Notes under the pieces: generated by a model | The model's database searches: none | The model's input: the letters and a program-made list of their open reading frames with translations, nothing else | What the model was told of the DNA's origin: nothing | Position numbers and translations under genes: made by a program | Origin: Lineus longissimus | Lineage: Eukaryota; Nemertea; Pilidiophora; Heteronemertea; Lineidae | Length of the DNA: 64,000 bases | NCBI RefSeq assembly: GCF_910592395.1 | Contig: NC_088313.1 | Span: 16,198,437-16,262,436 of the forward strand | Direction of reading: 5' to 3' | Shown here: piece by piece, positions 22,250 through 33,900 of the stretch | Layout of the letters: each line of letters starts with the position of its first letter | How positions within the stretch are numbered: position 1 is the first letter of the stretch

Positions 22250-23903
22250 GATGTCTACTATTTACAACTACCAATGACCTGAAAGAAGAATAGGTAAACC
22301 ATTGATAAGTGATTTCATGAGGGGCCCAAAGGGAGAGGTCATGATGGCTATGCGCACAGTCTTGGTCAAGTGAGGCAGAGTCACAAGGTTTGGTGATATG
22401 TTGGCCGCGGTTGGCGGTTACTGGACCGGTACACCATTCTACTTAGTTACAGGACTGGTCAAGTGGGTTCCATTCAAGTTCCATCCACATCCACGGCCAT
22501 TAATGAATAGGCCTAAACCTTTTTTCGGGAACCCGGAAATGGAGGTGAATTGTCATGTCGCTCCCAGAGGAGAATTAACATTGTAATTAGCCACCAAGTA
22601 GTGCTACGCTTTACCAGTGCAACTCCCAAGTACATGCAGTACCCAGTCATGCCAGTAAATCATGTAAATCACTAAATGTACATGATACTGGTATACATGA
22701 TTGCGTACATTTTTGCCCACCAGCCGCAAAAAAGAAAAATATGCACCACTCCCTCCATTGATTTCAGCATGAAATAAAAAGAGTTAGATGATGAAAATCG
22801 GCGTGGTGTTTAACAACAATGCAATGAAACATACTATATAAAATCAGAATGCATCGATCCGTCAATTTCGACAAAATAAAGGATTTTTTGTCAGATATTT
22901 ACAAAACGCAACATCTCGTTTCTCAGGTCACACGTTCTAAGGGCTGATTTCGGTAGCGTGATATGATTCGTCAAAATTTCCGAAATATAATTTAGGTAAA
23001 GATAACAAAAATAGCAATATGTATCGTTTGGCACAACTTGATAATATGATATGATCTCGAACGTTTAATGCAGTTTTGGTATATAAAATGTATATTTTAA
23101 AGACTAATTGTTGTGAAGACCACATTTGCCGCATCTTCTTCGAAAAGAGCAGACGACTTTTAGACTAGGCCTAAAGACAATTAACAAAATACTGATGATC
23201 AACGCTTTGAATCATCTTGCATATTGTATAGTAAGATATAAGATATCAGTTAAGCTGATGCCAACACTACGCTTTAAACAAATAATGTAATCGAATTATC
23301 CGAAAAGCTGTACAGTAATGAGTATACACGTACATAGGCTACAGTACATGTATACGCCGCGCCACGTGTCCATTCATTCATGTCATTTAGACCTACTCAG
23401 CTAGCCTACTGTAAAACCAGCCAAGTGCTGGTTATGCGGCGTTACTGACATCACGGGCAAGGCTAAAGCCAGTTAAGGCCTCGAAAGGGAGCTCATAGTT
23501 GATGGCGAGGAGGTCTAGGTGATTAAGTCTAAGAAGACAGTTGTTGACTTGTGGTGGTGGGGTGGGGGTCACAGTAGCCTGTAGGCCCTATAGCCAGGCC
23601 TAGGCCTACCAAAACTGTGTCGTACATCTGATTTATTCAGATGGCAATAGACTGCTGCAGATAGATGGTGTACGTTGACCAATATCGTATAAATGGAGAG
23701 TTGAAAATAAGAGGCCTACAGTGGGTGGCCTGAGCTTATTGTGGGGCTCGGAAAAATGAGGTCTATTTGCCCTGCGTGTCACACATTTTTTGGTACAAGG
23801 ATGCCCTAGGGCCTACACAATATTGTCATCGAGAGTGACCCTCTGGGGCTGCACTTATCCTTACTAACCGCTACGTTTTTGCCTCTGCAGGCAGTCCAGT
23901 CTG
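22250..23903. other. divergent intergenic region between PRELID1 and POLN
   Basis: No exon could be supported. It must hold the PRELID1 promoter and probably the POLN promoter with any 5' untranslated exon. An E-box CACGTG lies near 23362-23367. The first recognised POLN exon is preceded by a good acceptor (gcctctgcag), so an upstream non-coding exon somewhere here is likely. Confidence 0.45.
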
Positions 23904-26900
23904 ATGATGAGCCCTGTGTGGACTCCGGCTTTTCCTCCTCCTCACCCAAGCACTGTCAGCCCTTATTCCACTGATGCACAAATAGTACTCCGAGCTCTGC
24001 AAGCCAAATATGGGCATCCACTGAAAAAGGAAGAACCCCAGTTTAACACTGGTTAGACTTCTTCAACTTATTTATCTCTATTTCTTTTATGCGTTGTTAG
24101 TTTTATTTTTATTCCCCAGCTGTTTTTTCACGGGGAGTTTATTTGTGCTGCTCCTTTGGTCCTGCACACATCCTCTGATTTCCTCTTGTGATTGCGACCT
24201 AGTATCTGTAAGAATCTTTCAAATAACATCTTTCAATTAATGATAATTTTCCATGATTCAGATTACTCATTCTTGTTTCAGCCCCTGCTCCATCCCCTTA
24301 TCAGAAAACGTATGGTGAAAAATTCACATATCATGGACGTTTCACCAAAGTTAAGCAAGAACCAGCAACACCTGGGCAAGACAAGTCAAGAATTGACTCG
24401 CTGTACAGCAGAAGTGAAAGATCTGTCGAGGATGATCAACAGAGCCCATCTGGCAGTACATCCGGACAATGTGAATTGCTTTTGACTCAGACTCATACCA
24501 CAGATTATATGAATCTTGATGAAGAAGATGACAAGGTGCAAGTCCTGTTGCAGGATGGTCGAAGATCTAGTCTACATTTGTCTCACCTCGAGGAAAGGCA
24601 GACACCTACTTCATTTCACGCTGATCGGAAATTTTCTCATCCGAACTTTTCACCTCCCAAATGTGTGTCTACTCCTCTGCTATGCCAGGACAATTCTGAT
24701 ATCAATATGCCCTTCCCCTATGGACTGACATGTTCTACAGGGTCACCACCCATTGACCTCAGTCCTCCTCAGCAAGTTGGGGAAGATCAAGGTTCTGTCG
24801 ACAGTTTTTCTTTTTTAGCACCAAACCCTGTACATCTGAAGAAAAAACTCATGTCAAAAGTGTCCAGGAATGGGGGAAAACGTAAGTCCTTATATTCGGC
24901 GCCAGAATTTATGGAAAGGGATGGTTGTGATGTCGAGGAAAGAGTTTCTCAACCTACTGGTTTTGTGGAAGGACAACTTGGTATTTCTCAGTTGGAATCT
25001 GATGAAAAAGATTTGGAGGACATAGGTGAGTTAATCAGGTTTTCTGACGAATATATTACCAGATGTTAATATATCATATCGTGCACTGCATCCTTTATAA
25101 ATGACCATTTCTGTACCAGGGGAGACATGCTTCATTGCATTTCTTTCTAATTCCAGAGAATATCTTGGACAAAAACGTTCAAACTCCATCCAAGAAGAAA
25201 TGTGCAGGGTTTAAAGTTCCAGTCAAGCCAAAGAAGGTGGAATCTACCAGGCAAAGCAAGGTAATACACCTATGTCTTCCAGTATGTTTCTCCTGGTCAT
25301 GCGATGTCGCCTTGGTGGACACAACAAACATTAATTCTTAAGTTCTCAATAGTTCTGTGACCTGTATTTCCAGATTACTGAGACAGCCATGACCTACCAA
25401 ATGAATTGTCCTAGTCACATCCAGCCAGGGACCATAGATGTCACCAAGCTCACCAGTGAAAGTCTTTCCAGGTTGTCCTCGGAAATTAGAGATGCTTCTG
25501 AAATAGCAGTAGCTTTGAGTTATCAGAATGGAGCAACACAGCTCAGAGAGGCTCTAATTGAGGTATGTAATGGTCGAGGATGAGAGCAGTTGTTGACGTA
25601 GTCCTTTGAATGAGACATAAAACCATTTTTGATTGTAACAGCCGGTGGCACTGGTACCTTTACTCTAGGCCTTTCTGTACAAAATTGAAGTAAAAGCATT
25701 TACTAGTCATTATTCATATCATCCAATGTCTTTCCAGAAAAAGAGAGGCTGCAAGATCGAAGACAAGCTGTCTGGAATGAACTTCACCTCATTTCTTGAT
25801 AATGCAGGATCAGTGTACTATGTACCCTTTGACACAGGAAGTTCAGACTATTTAGAAATTGGAAGGTAATGTAATTTCCATTGAATAAGAAGTTCTCTTT
25901 CGAGGAAGATAACATTTGTAGTCTTCTGAACCATATGTTCCATTTGACTGTTTCTGCTCTTAATTTGCAGGGAAGTTGTAATTAACCTTATGAATTCAGA
26001 GGCTCGCAAGATCTGCTATTGTGCCCAGGACTGCATCAAAGCTATCATAGTCCAGTTTCGTCTGTCACATGCTGATGGTAAGTATAGTCAAAAAATATTT
26101 TCTTGAAGCCATTTAAATGATAGGAACATGTCTTGTCAGGTTGCATTGTTAGTTGGACACAGGCACAGGGAAATTGAAAGTTGTGACTGACGGAGACAAA
26201 TAATCCAGGATTGTGCCTGACTCACGCCGGGCCAGAATTTCCAATTCACAGCCAACTCGTGTCTTTAACCATTAAATTCTAATGATTTGGAAGTTGGAAG
26301 TCAAAATCACACCCTGTTGCAAGTGTTTATTCATGTGTCCTTCAGGTATAAGGTAAATGAATAGAACTGCTTTGTCGCTTTCAGTTGTAAATAAACTAGT
26401 TATGATGGATCCGAAGGTAGCATGCTGGCTGACCGACGCAGACAACCCACCGGCATCATTCAAACAAGTCTTGACGAAATGTGGTATGGAGCTGAAGGAG
26501 AGTGGTTCCATTGAAGATGACCTGAAGCAACTCAGCTCAGCTATGCAGCTGCTTTACCAGCGGTTGACGTCTGAGGGCCAGTGGTCACTCTTCTTGAAGC
26601 TGGAGATGAGACTGACACCTATATTGTCCTTGATGGAATTAAGGGGCATCAAAATCAACACAGAGACATTTGTGAAGTTTGGTGAGCTACTAAAGGTACG
26701 TTGATATTATAAGATGCTTATTTGCTCGTTATGTGGGCACCTACAGACTGCAGTTTGGCTGACTTTTGCGGCAAAATAAGCAGATCGGGAACTTCAAACT
26801 TGCCAGATTAAGATTAGATTCTTTGAATAGCACATTTTACTTTTTGCTTCGCCAGGACTAAATCAAGGCTCTGTGTAGAGTGCTATCAGTCTTATAATTG

Positions 26901-29900
26901 GGTGGAAGAATAAAAAAATGAGAGTTGGAGGGAAAAGTGGACCTGGTAACGTGATTTCCCTTCAATTGTCATAGCCTTTTCCTTTCAGAAAAAGACTGCA
27001 AAGGTTGAAGCAGCAGCCCATCAGTGTGCTGGACATCAGTTCCTGATCAACAGTCACCCACAGCTTAGACAGGTTACCTTCCCTAAACCACTATTTCTCT
27101 CTTGGGGTTAAGTTGAATCCTTGTTCCTGCTGTTTGTCTGTCTGAGCTTTTAGAATGTGATAACTGAACAGTTCCAGTTGGGAATTGAGTTGCTGGTAAA
27201 AAAGACATTTCTGATATGTTGTGCCTGGACAATGAAGACAGTGTCACATCCACCTACACTTGCCCTCCTCTGCAGATGCCTCCTCCAGAAGATATTTCCA
27301 TGAGGACTTCTCCCAGGTGATTTAAAGCTTCTTTTCCATTATAGTTAATTTTCGAAGAGCTCAAGTTGGACGCCAAACTCCCTGCCAAGGCAAAGATAGC
27401 CAGGACATCTGTGAGTCATCAGAAGTCAACATCTGAAAGTGTCCTTAACCAGCTAAAGGAGGTGCACCCCTTACCTGGACTTATTCTAGAATATAGACAG
27501 GTAAGGGTTAACAAATGGTCCTTGACCTCACTGTAATTGAGGTTGACTGTCAGACATTGTGATTAGTGCTGTCTTCTTATGTCATTAAGGTTCTTTTGCA
27601 GGTAAGTCATGACAAAATAGCACCATGCAGGTAAGTCACGACAAAATAGCACCATGCCATTAAAGTCTTGTTGATTTCTTCTAGGGTGAGTTTCCTCGTG
27701 GCTTTTAAAAGCCAATGAAGGCAAAATGGAGGTGAGTCCATTTGTTCGAAAACTGCCCATGTCTAAAATGTGCATTTTCAAGAATATCTTTCGAAACCTG
27801 TTCAATCTTTTGTCATAGTTTCAGAAACTGAAGTCTACTTATGTTGACGGCATGTTAATTCACGTGAAGGATGACTGCCTTCATACCTTCTGGGACCAAA
27901 CTGCTGCAGCGACAGGCAGGCTGACATCAACGAATCCTAATGTGCAGGCTATTCCTAAACAACCTGTAGAGTTGACTGGTGTTGTTGATAACTTCATCGT
28001 GGGTGAGAATGTGATTTGAAAAATCACGAAAGTTATTTGAAAGATTATATGAGTTTCTCTTTAAAAAAGTCTTTAATAAGAGTTCTTGAGGATGTATCGT
28101 GTGAAAAAGGGAAGGGCAAGATAGATTGAGTTGTTGAAGACTCAAAAAAATTTGACATTTGGTTTGTAGGCTAAGAAGCTGCCAAGAGCTTTGAAGGTCC
28201 TTCAGTTTGTGTTAGTGTGAGTGGCAAAGCCAGGTGTCTTTAACCGAGACATTTTTGTTATGCTTATAATTTTCAGACTAGAATTTAACAACTGTCTGTT
28301 TCTTTTTCAATGATTTCTTCGTGTTTTAGGACGAGACTCGGAGACTGTCACAATCTTCATGCGGGATCCATTCGTGAGTCAAGAAGGTTGCTCCCTTCTT
28401 GCAGCTGATTTCAAGCAGATTGAGCTGAGGCTTCTTGCACATCTTGCAAATGACCCCCAACTCCTTCAAGCCTTCAGTGAATCAAACTGCAAGGATATAT
28501 TCATTGAACTTACCAAACAATGGTAAGTAAGCTATTATTGCTTTTTATTTTGGGAGCATCTGTTGAACCACATCTTGGAAAATGTTTAGTAACCATTTTT
28601 ATCTCTTTATTGCAGGTTGGGTAAAGGATATGATGATATCACAACCAGTGACAGGGAACAGACCAAGCGAGTTGTCTACTCGGTTATGTATGGTGTCGGG
28701 AAGGAGAGGCTGGCTGATTACTTGAAGACCTCTCCAGATACTGCTAAGGCAATTATGCAGAGCTTTTTAGGTAAGATATGCAAGGAGATGAGTTTTTTTA
28801 GGGGAGATTCTCCTGTACAAGCATATTGTCATGTATTTGTCTGCTTGCTTCGCCATTGGAATACCCGGCATCACTTTGAATCCAGTCTTTGTTGAAAGCA
28901 CTATCTCTTTCAGGTTTTAATTTCAGGTGGTTAATAGTCCATTGACAGCACCCAGCGTAACTAACTCTGCCAGGAAGACATTTAACTACCTCATACTGAA
29001 AGTGCCTTTATTTTTGCAGCTCCTGTCAGCTCAGGTTATTGTCTTCTTAGTGAGTTAACAGGAATATATTTCGTAACCAATTCTTTTTGCAGTACGCTTT
29101 CCTGGCGTAAAATCCTACACCAACCAGTCCATTGAGACGTGTAGACAAAAAGGCTACACACAGACCATCTTCAAGAGGAGACGCCTTATCCCAAACATCC
29201 AACACAAGTCTCCTGTATTGAGGGCGCAGGCGGAAAGACAAGCTGTCAACTTTTGTGTGCAAGGTTGGTGTGCAACTGGTTTTCTGAAACAACTTCTGAT
29301 AGTCTCAGGTTTGTGTCAAGGGACATAAAGCTCCTTCTGTGTTCTTGAGCTCATATCTGGTCTTGCAAGTGACAGGTTATGGGCAAGATTAGGAATCTCA
29401 ACATGGTGTGGTCAGTCTTCTTGGCCAATGTTGTCTATCATGCATGTCTGCGGTGAAATGCACATTTCCTTTGCCCTTTAGGCTCAGCAGCTGACTTGTG
29501 CAAGGCAGCTTTAGTCCAAGTAGAATATGCTCTGGTGCAGAGGGTACATCTGAAATCAAGGCTGCTAATACAGATCCATGATGAGCTGCTACTGGAGGTG
29601 CCTGATGAAGAGATAACGGAAGTCAAAGGTGGGTCCAGAACAAGTTGTCTGCTTTATAAACAACTGTCTTGATGAACCTGTGCATTCATGATCATCCAGA
29701 CAGCTGGGACTATTGTTCTTCACTGGCAGAAGTAAACACTAGGTGAGATGTAAGCTTAATGAGCAATTGTCAGGTCATGGCACAACCAGAGAGGAAGTAT
29801 TGAGATAATTTTTGAAGGGAGGAAAGCCTGATAATGATAGCGCACCCCTGCCTACTCCAGTCTCCTGATTTAAAACAACACCTCATTCGGCTTTGCTGAT

Positions 29901-30053
29901 CGTAAATCTAAATGTCAAATTTGTGTTTCAGATTTGGTCAAGTCCATCATGGAATCGAGTGAAGGATTGTGTGGAGATTTGGTGGAACTGAAAGTGCCAC
30001 TCCGAGTGTCACTGAGCTGTGGCAAAACTTGGGGACATCTGGAATGTCTCTGA
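23904..30053 (+). CDS. POLN: DNA polymerase nu (family A)
   Basis: Fifteen exons join in phase to 980 aa: 23904-24051, 24282-25025, 25157-25260, 25374-25562, 25738-25865, 25971-26077, 26385-26695, 26989-27072, 27345-27500, 27819-28002, 28330-28522, 28616-28770, 29093-29263, 29482-29628, 29932-30053. Residues 1-350 are a disordered N-terminal region. A degenerate exonuclease-like domain follows ([12 protein letters not shown], then [19 protein letters not shown]). The polymerase domain has motif [11 protein letters not shown] (Asp745), motif [16 protein letters not shown] (Arg796, Lys800, Tyr808), and motif [11 protein letters not shown] (Asp925-Glu926), so the catalytic acids are present. The order and segments such as [11 protein letters not shown] and CKTWGHLE-like end match human POLN, and there is no helicase as in POLQ. 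It acts in the nucleus in translesion synthesis and crosslink or recombination repair. The start is the first ATG after an acceptor; an upstream exon cannot be excluded. Oddities: Lys747 replaces the usual Ser in motif A, and KRRR replaces GRRR in the fingers. Confidence 0.94.
27599..27656 (+). repeat. 29 bp tandem repeat carrying consensus splice donors, POLN intron 9
   Basis: Two adjacent units begin caggtaagtca and continue gacaaaatagcaccatg, differing at one base (t/c). Each contains a perfect 5' splice-site consensus CAG|GTAAGT although it lies inside the intron between the exons ending at 27500 and starting at 27819. Confidence 0.85.
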
Positions 30054-30958
30054 TCTCTATAGGATTGCTAGGTCATAAAATGTCTGCTGTGCGGTAGACT
30101 TACGCTCTTCAGGCATGAAATAGCATTAATCCCATTGTGAAGATTCTTAGTTCGTACTGATTGGCTAGTTAAAGTAGGGTATCACCCGTAAAGTAGGGGC
30201 TAATGCTAGGCAGAACATACATGTAGTATCACATTCTCAGAAAAGTTTGTGATCTGAGACAACCTCTGTTGAGCTATTACATGAGACTGGGTCGATGTTG
30301 TTGGAAAAATATCAGAATATTGTTGTCTTGTTGGCAGAATAGATGGAAGGGTTGAGCAGATGATGAATGGGGAGAACATTTTTGTTACCAAGTCGGGAAA
30401 TATCATGTTGTCTTGGACGCGTAGGAGTCCAAAAGTTTGATCTGTTATAATTGTTTCTATTTACTTTATGTTGCTGTTGAACGACTAAATGCAATAAAAT
30501 CTATTTTGTGTTCAAATCATTTATTCATTCTAACCCATTTACAGCATGATTTATTGACCGTTTGCATGATTCTTGATTCCCCCTCCAGATTCCTACACCA
30601 CGACCCCTCACTGTACCCCTCCTCAGCATGCTGACACAGGTAGATATCCTTTGGAAGAATGACAGAGTGGTGAAGTGTTGTTTCTGTACCCAAACATTAA
30701 CCTCACAGGATGGCTTTTCTGTACTGGTATGGGGAGACAAAGTCCAGTGTTGTGTCCTGCTCATGCTGAGTAAATTGGGAGGTAATGTTCTCTTCTCCAT
30801 CCTTTGCACAAACCAAGTTGACTTAAAAGTAAAGTAATGTACACCAGCCAAGGGGAAATGTCTCGAGGGGGGGGGGCTGAGGGCTGAAGAAGGGAACATT
30901 AACCCCTGATTTCCGCCGGTTGGTCCGAACATCGATACAGATATAATCGTATTCATTT
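30054..30958. other. convergent intergenic region, 3' ends of POLN and the BTB-NPH3 gene
   Basis: The two genes meet tail to tail here. AATAAA at 30494-30499 on the plus strand could end the POLN transcript. A G homopolymer lies at 30867-30876. A 143-codon minus frame here has no family resemblance and is best read as untranslated sequence. Confidence 0.45.
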
Positions 30959-33900
30959 CTACTTCTGGGCTATATGTGTCTTCATGTAGACACTTGAGAA
31001 CCTTGGACTGCTTTCAGCCAGACCAGTCATCACGTCTTTCACATCATCCGTATTGATCCCAGAAGAAGAGAAATCGGTCAGCTTGGACAGGTCAAGGCTC
31101 AGATCATCTGATGCCTTACTTCGTGAGATATCGCTTCTATTCGAGGTCTGGCCCTCATCTTGGTGTCCTGCAAAAGATAGATTACTTGGATCAGTTTGTA
31201 GGCGAAAGGAAAGTATTGTGCCTGGGCCCAAAACTTGTACAGAACAAAGTACGGGTCAGTAGGTTTTGTTTTCCAAAACATGTAAGTATTTTGATTTGAT
31301 TTGATTTTGTCATGTGCTGATAATGACCAATGACAAAAAGGGACAATAATTAAGGAACAAATGAAAGAGACAATGTCACAATCAGGTCCTGGGAGCCAAA
31401 TATATCCCATGATCGGACAAAGTCACAACATTGAATTCAATGATGATGATGAGTGATAATGTATTACCCCGGTGAGCTATAGTTAGTGATGTGTGAAATG
31501 GAATATGAGATGTCTTACTGATTGGGTGAGAGATCGTGACAGGGTGGTGTCACATTCTGTGAGGTGGGAGGACCTGTAAGGGGGAGAGGAGATGAATGAT
31601 GAGATAGTGATGGATTGGGGAGATGTGATTGTGAAGGGTTTGGTTTGGTAGGAAAGTGCTTCTTCAACCAAATCTTGTGGGAATTCCAATGATTTCTTGA
31701 GATCCTAAAGCTGAACTGTTTAGTTTTAGCCATCAGCTACAGGATGCTCTAGGCTGGTAGAGTGTAAAAAGTGCTGGCAGTTTCACATCAATTTCACTAC
31801 CAATTCAAGAAATGCTGGATCTAGCTTATTATAAAGCTGAACTGAAGCAATCCATGCACTGATGTAATCACATATCAGTTTCACTCAGTTGTGACTTCTA
31901 ATGGTGTATTTACAGGGTTTAAAGCTGAACTGTTGATCAATAGCAGCCATTTGGAATGATATGCTTTCTATTAGCTATACAAAATATGACACATTATTAA
32001 AGCTCATTTTGCTGTTAACTGTTTGAGCAGCAGTGTAGATCTGATATGGCGGCCGTTAGTATTTATTAAGCCTTATTAAAGAACGACTTTAGAATTCACG
32101 ATCGGAAGTATAGGTCCAAGGCGCGAATGAAGACCAAATAATGAATAAGTAACCCTAACCCTAACCCTTTAAACCGATTCACAACTTATATAGTGCGAAG
32201 GAACATCCGATCGGTAATTCTAAAGTTTAGCCTTTATGAACTACAAGTAACAATCAACAACATGAAAAGCAGTGCAAGCAAGCAAGCGTAGAGACAGAGA
32301 CAGAGGCCAGAGGGATTCAATTGGGTTATTGACACGACCAAAGTGAGTTGGCCACTGGTCAGAGTAGGGTGGACATTGTGCTCTGGCAACTCATTGATAA
32401 AAAAGACGGTGATTTCGTACTATTGTCTAGAAATGTTGTTTTCAAGAAGATATGCACCATGAGATGGCTATGGTGATACCATAAACAAATAATCCATAAA
32501 CTGTATTCCCATGCACAAAGCTGGGTGGTGATACCATAAAAATCAATGGGTGCGACTGTACTCTACTCTGCACTTTAGGTTGGCGAATGTGCCAATTATT
32601 GGTACTACAGTGGAACGTCCCTTTGCGGACACCACTCTATTAAGGACACTATTGTGGTCCCAAATTGGTTATTTACATTCAATTTGACCTCTCTATTGAG
32701 GACAGCACTTGTCAGCCCCGAGGGTGCCTTTATAGAGAGGTTCTACTGTACATGGAGAAGAGCATAAAGGTTATGGTTAAAGTAATTTAGCCGGCAGCAC
32801 AATCTTCACCCCATTTGGAACCAGCGAGAAAAAGGTTGCAACCAGAAGCTTTGAACATTTACCTCCGCCAAGAATAGGCTTCTTCTTCATTAAGCGAAGG
32901 GAAGCCCATCTCAGAATATCGGCAGCTTTGCGGCTACTTCTATAAGACGACGACGGGTACTGACGGACGTACGATTTCGTACCTATCTCGTCGATTCCAT
33001 TCATCATGCGCACAGCAGACGAAGCGGACGACGTCATCAGTGTGGATGTGACGGCCGTATTGGCGTCATCTTTGCGATACTTTGAAGAACCATTTGTAGC
33101 AAACCTGACATTTGTTCTCGGAGTGTTGGGTTCCGATACCCATCCATGCTTGGGTGTGCCGATTGGTTTTGGTTTGTGGACCATTCTCTTCATGTCCTCC
33201 TCTTGCAGCTTAATGATGGCCCTGGCAGAATCTAACTCTATTCTGAGCCGAGAGCAAAGGTCCAGTGCGGCGGGTGTGATGTAGGTGGCAGGGACGAGCT
33301 CACAGTCGTATGCCCGCCTCAGGGTCTCCTCTCCAAGGCGTCCAAAGTCAAGGACACCGAGCAACTCTTCTTTTTTTTCGGGAGATAAATCTTTGTCTGA
33401 AAATCAACATGACTGCAGATGATAATGTGCTCAGTAGAAGATTTGTGACGATATTTGTCGGATATCGATAATCGAATGCGGGCGTCGGGACCTTGCGGCG
33501 GCTTTGGACCAGTAATTGCTCAACGTGGTACGAATGCCACTTGGCGTACACTCCGGACACAGTGGACCGGCCTCGTCCCCATCATAAGGAGATCCAATCA
33601 GGATGACGCAATGGACTGCCCAGGGAGTCTACTTTGGAGATGTATTACGTATGGTTTATTGTGGAACCGCACATAGCTAAATGTCAGGCATATCTCACTG
33701 TAAAATCGACCAGACGCCGTCGCAATGTCTTGATAGATGGGGTCAAGCGCAACTTTGCTGCGACTGTCAGTCGCAACGGTTCCTCCGAGTTTAGAATACA
33801 TTCAAAGACAGGCGGGCCGACCACGAGTGGTATCGGATTTAAGCGTATTATAATTAATCACAATGATTTGTAATGTTTCAACAGTTTCACAGTATAATGC

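Noticed and set aside
24116-24281. Helicase domain upstream of the polymerase, making it POLQ
   Set aside because: No helicase motifs were seen in any exon to the left, and the polymerase segments match POLN better.
30525-30956. 143-codon minus-strand frame after the BTB-NPH3 stop
   Set aside because: It starts right after the stop of the spliced gene and has no recognisable domain; most likely 3' UTR.
31483-31733. Minus-strand frames between exons 2 and 3 of the BTB-NPH3 gene
   Set aside because: A possible exon with acceptor and donor was tested, but no combination keeps phase with both neighbours, while the direct join of 32863 to 31167 is perfectly in phase.
32151-32167. Telomere-like CCCTAA units as evidence of a chromosome fusion
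   Set aside because: Fewer than three units; far too short for that claim.
32777-32862. Continuation of BTB-NPH3 exon 2 to a stop at 32777
   Set aside because: The frame is open to KLL-stop, but the GT donor at 32862-32861 joins exon 3 in phase with a more protein-like end, so read-through is treated only as a possible retained-intron form.
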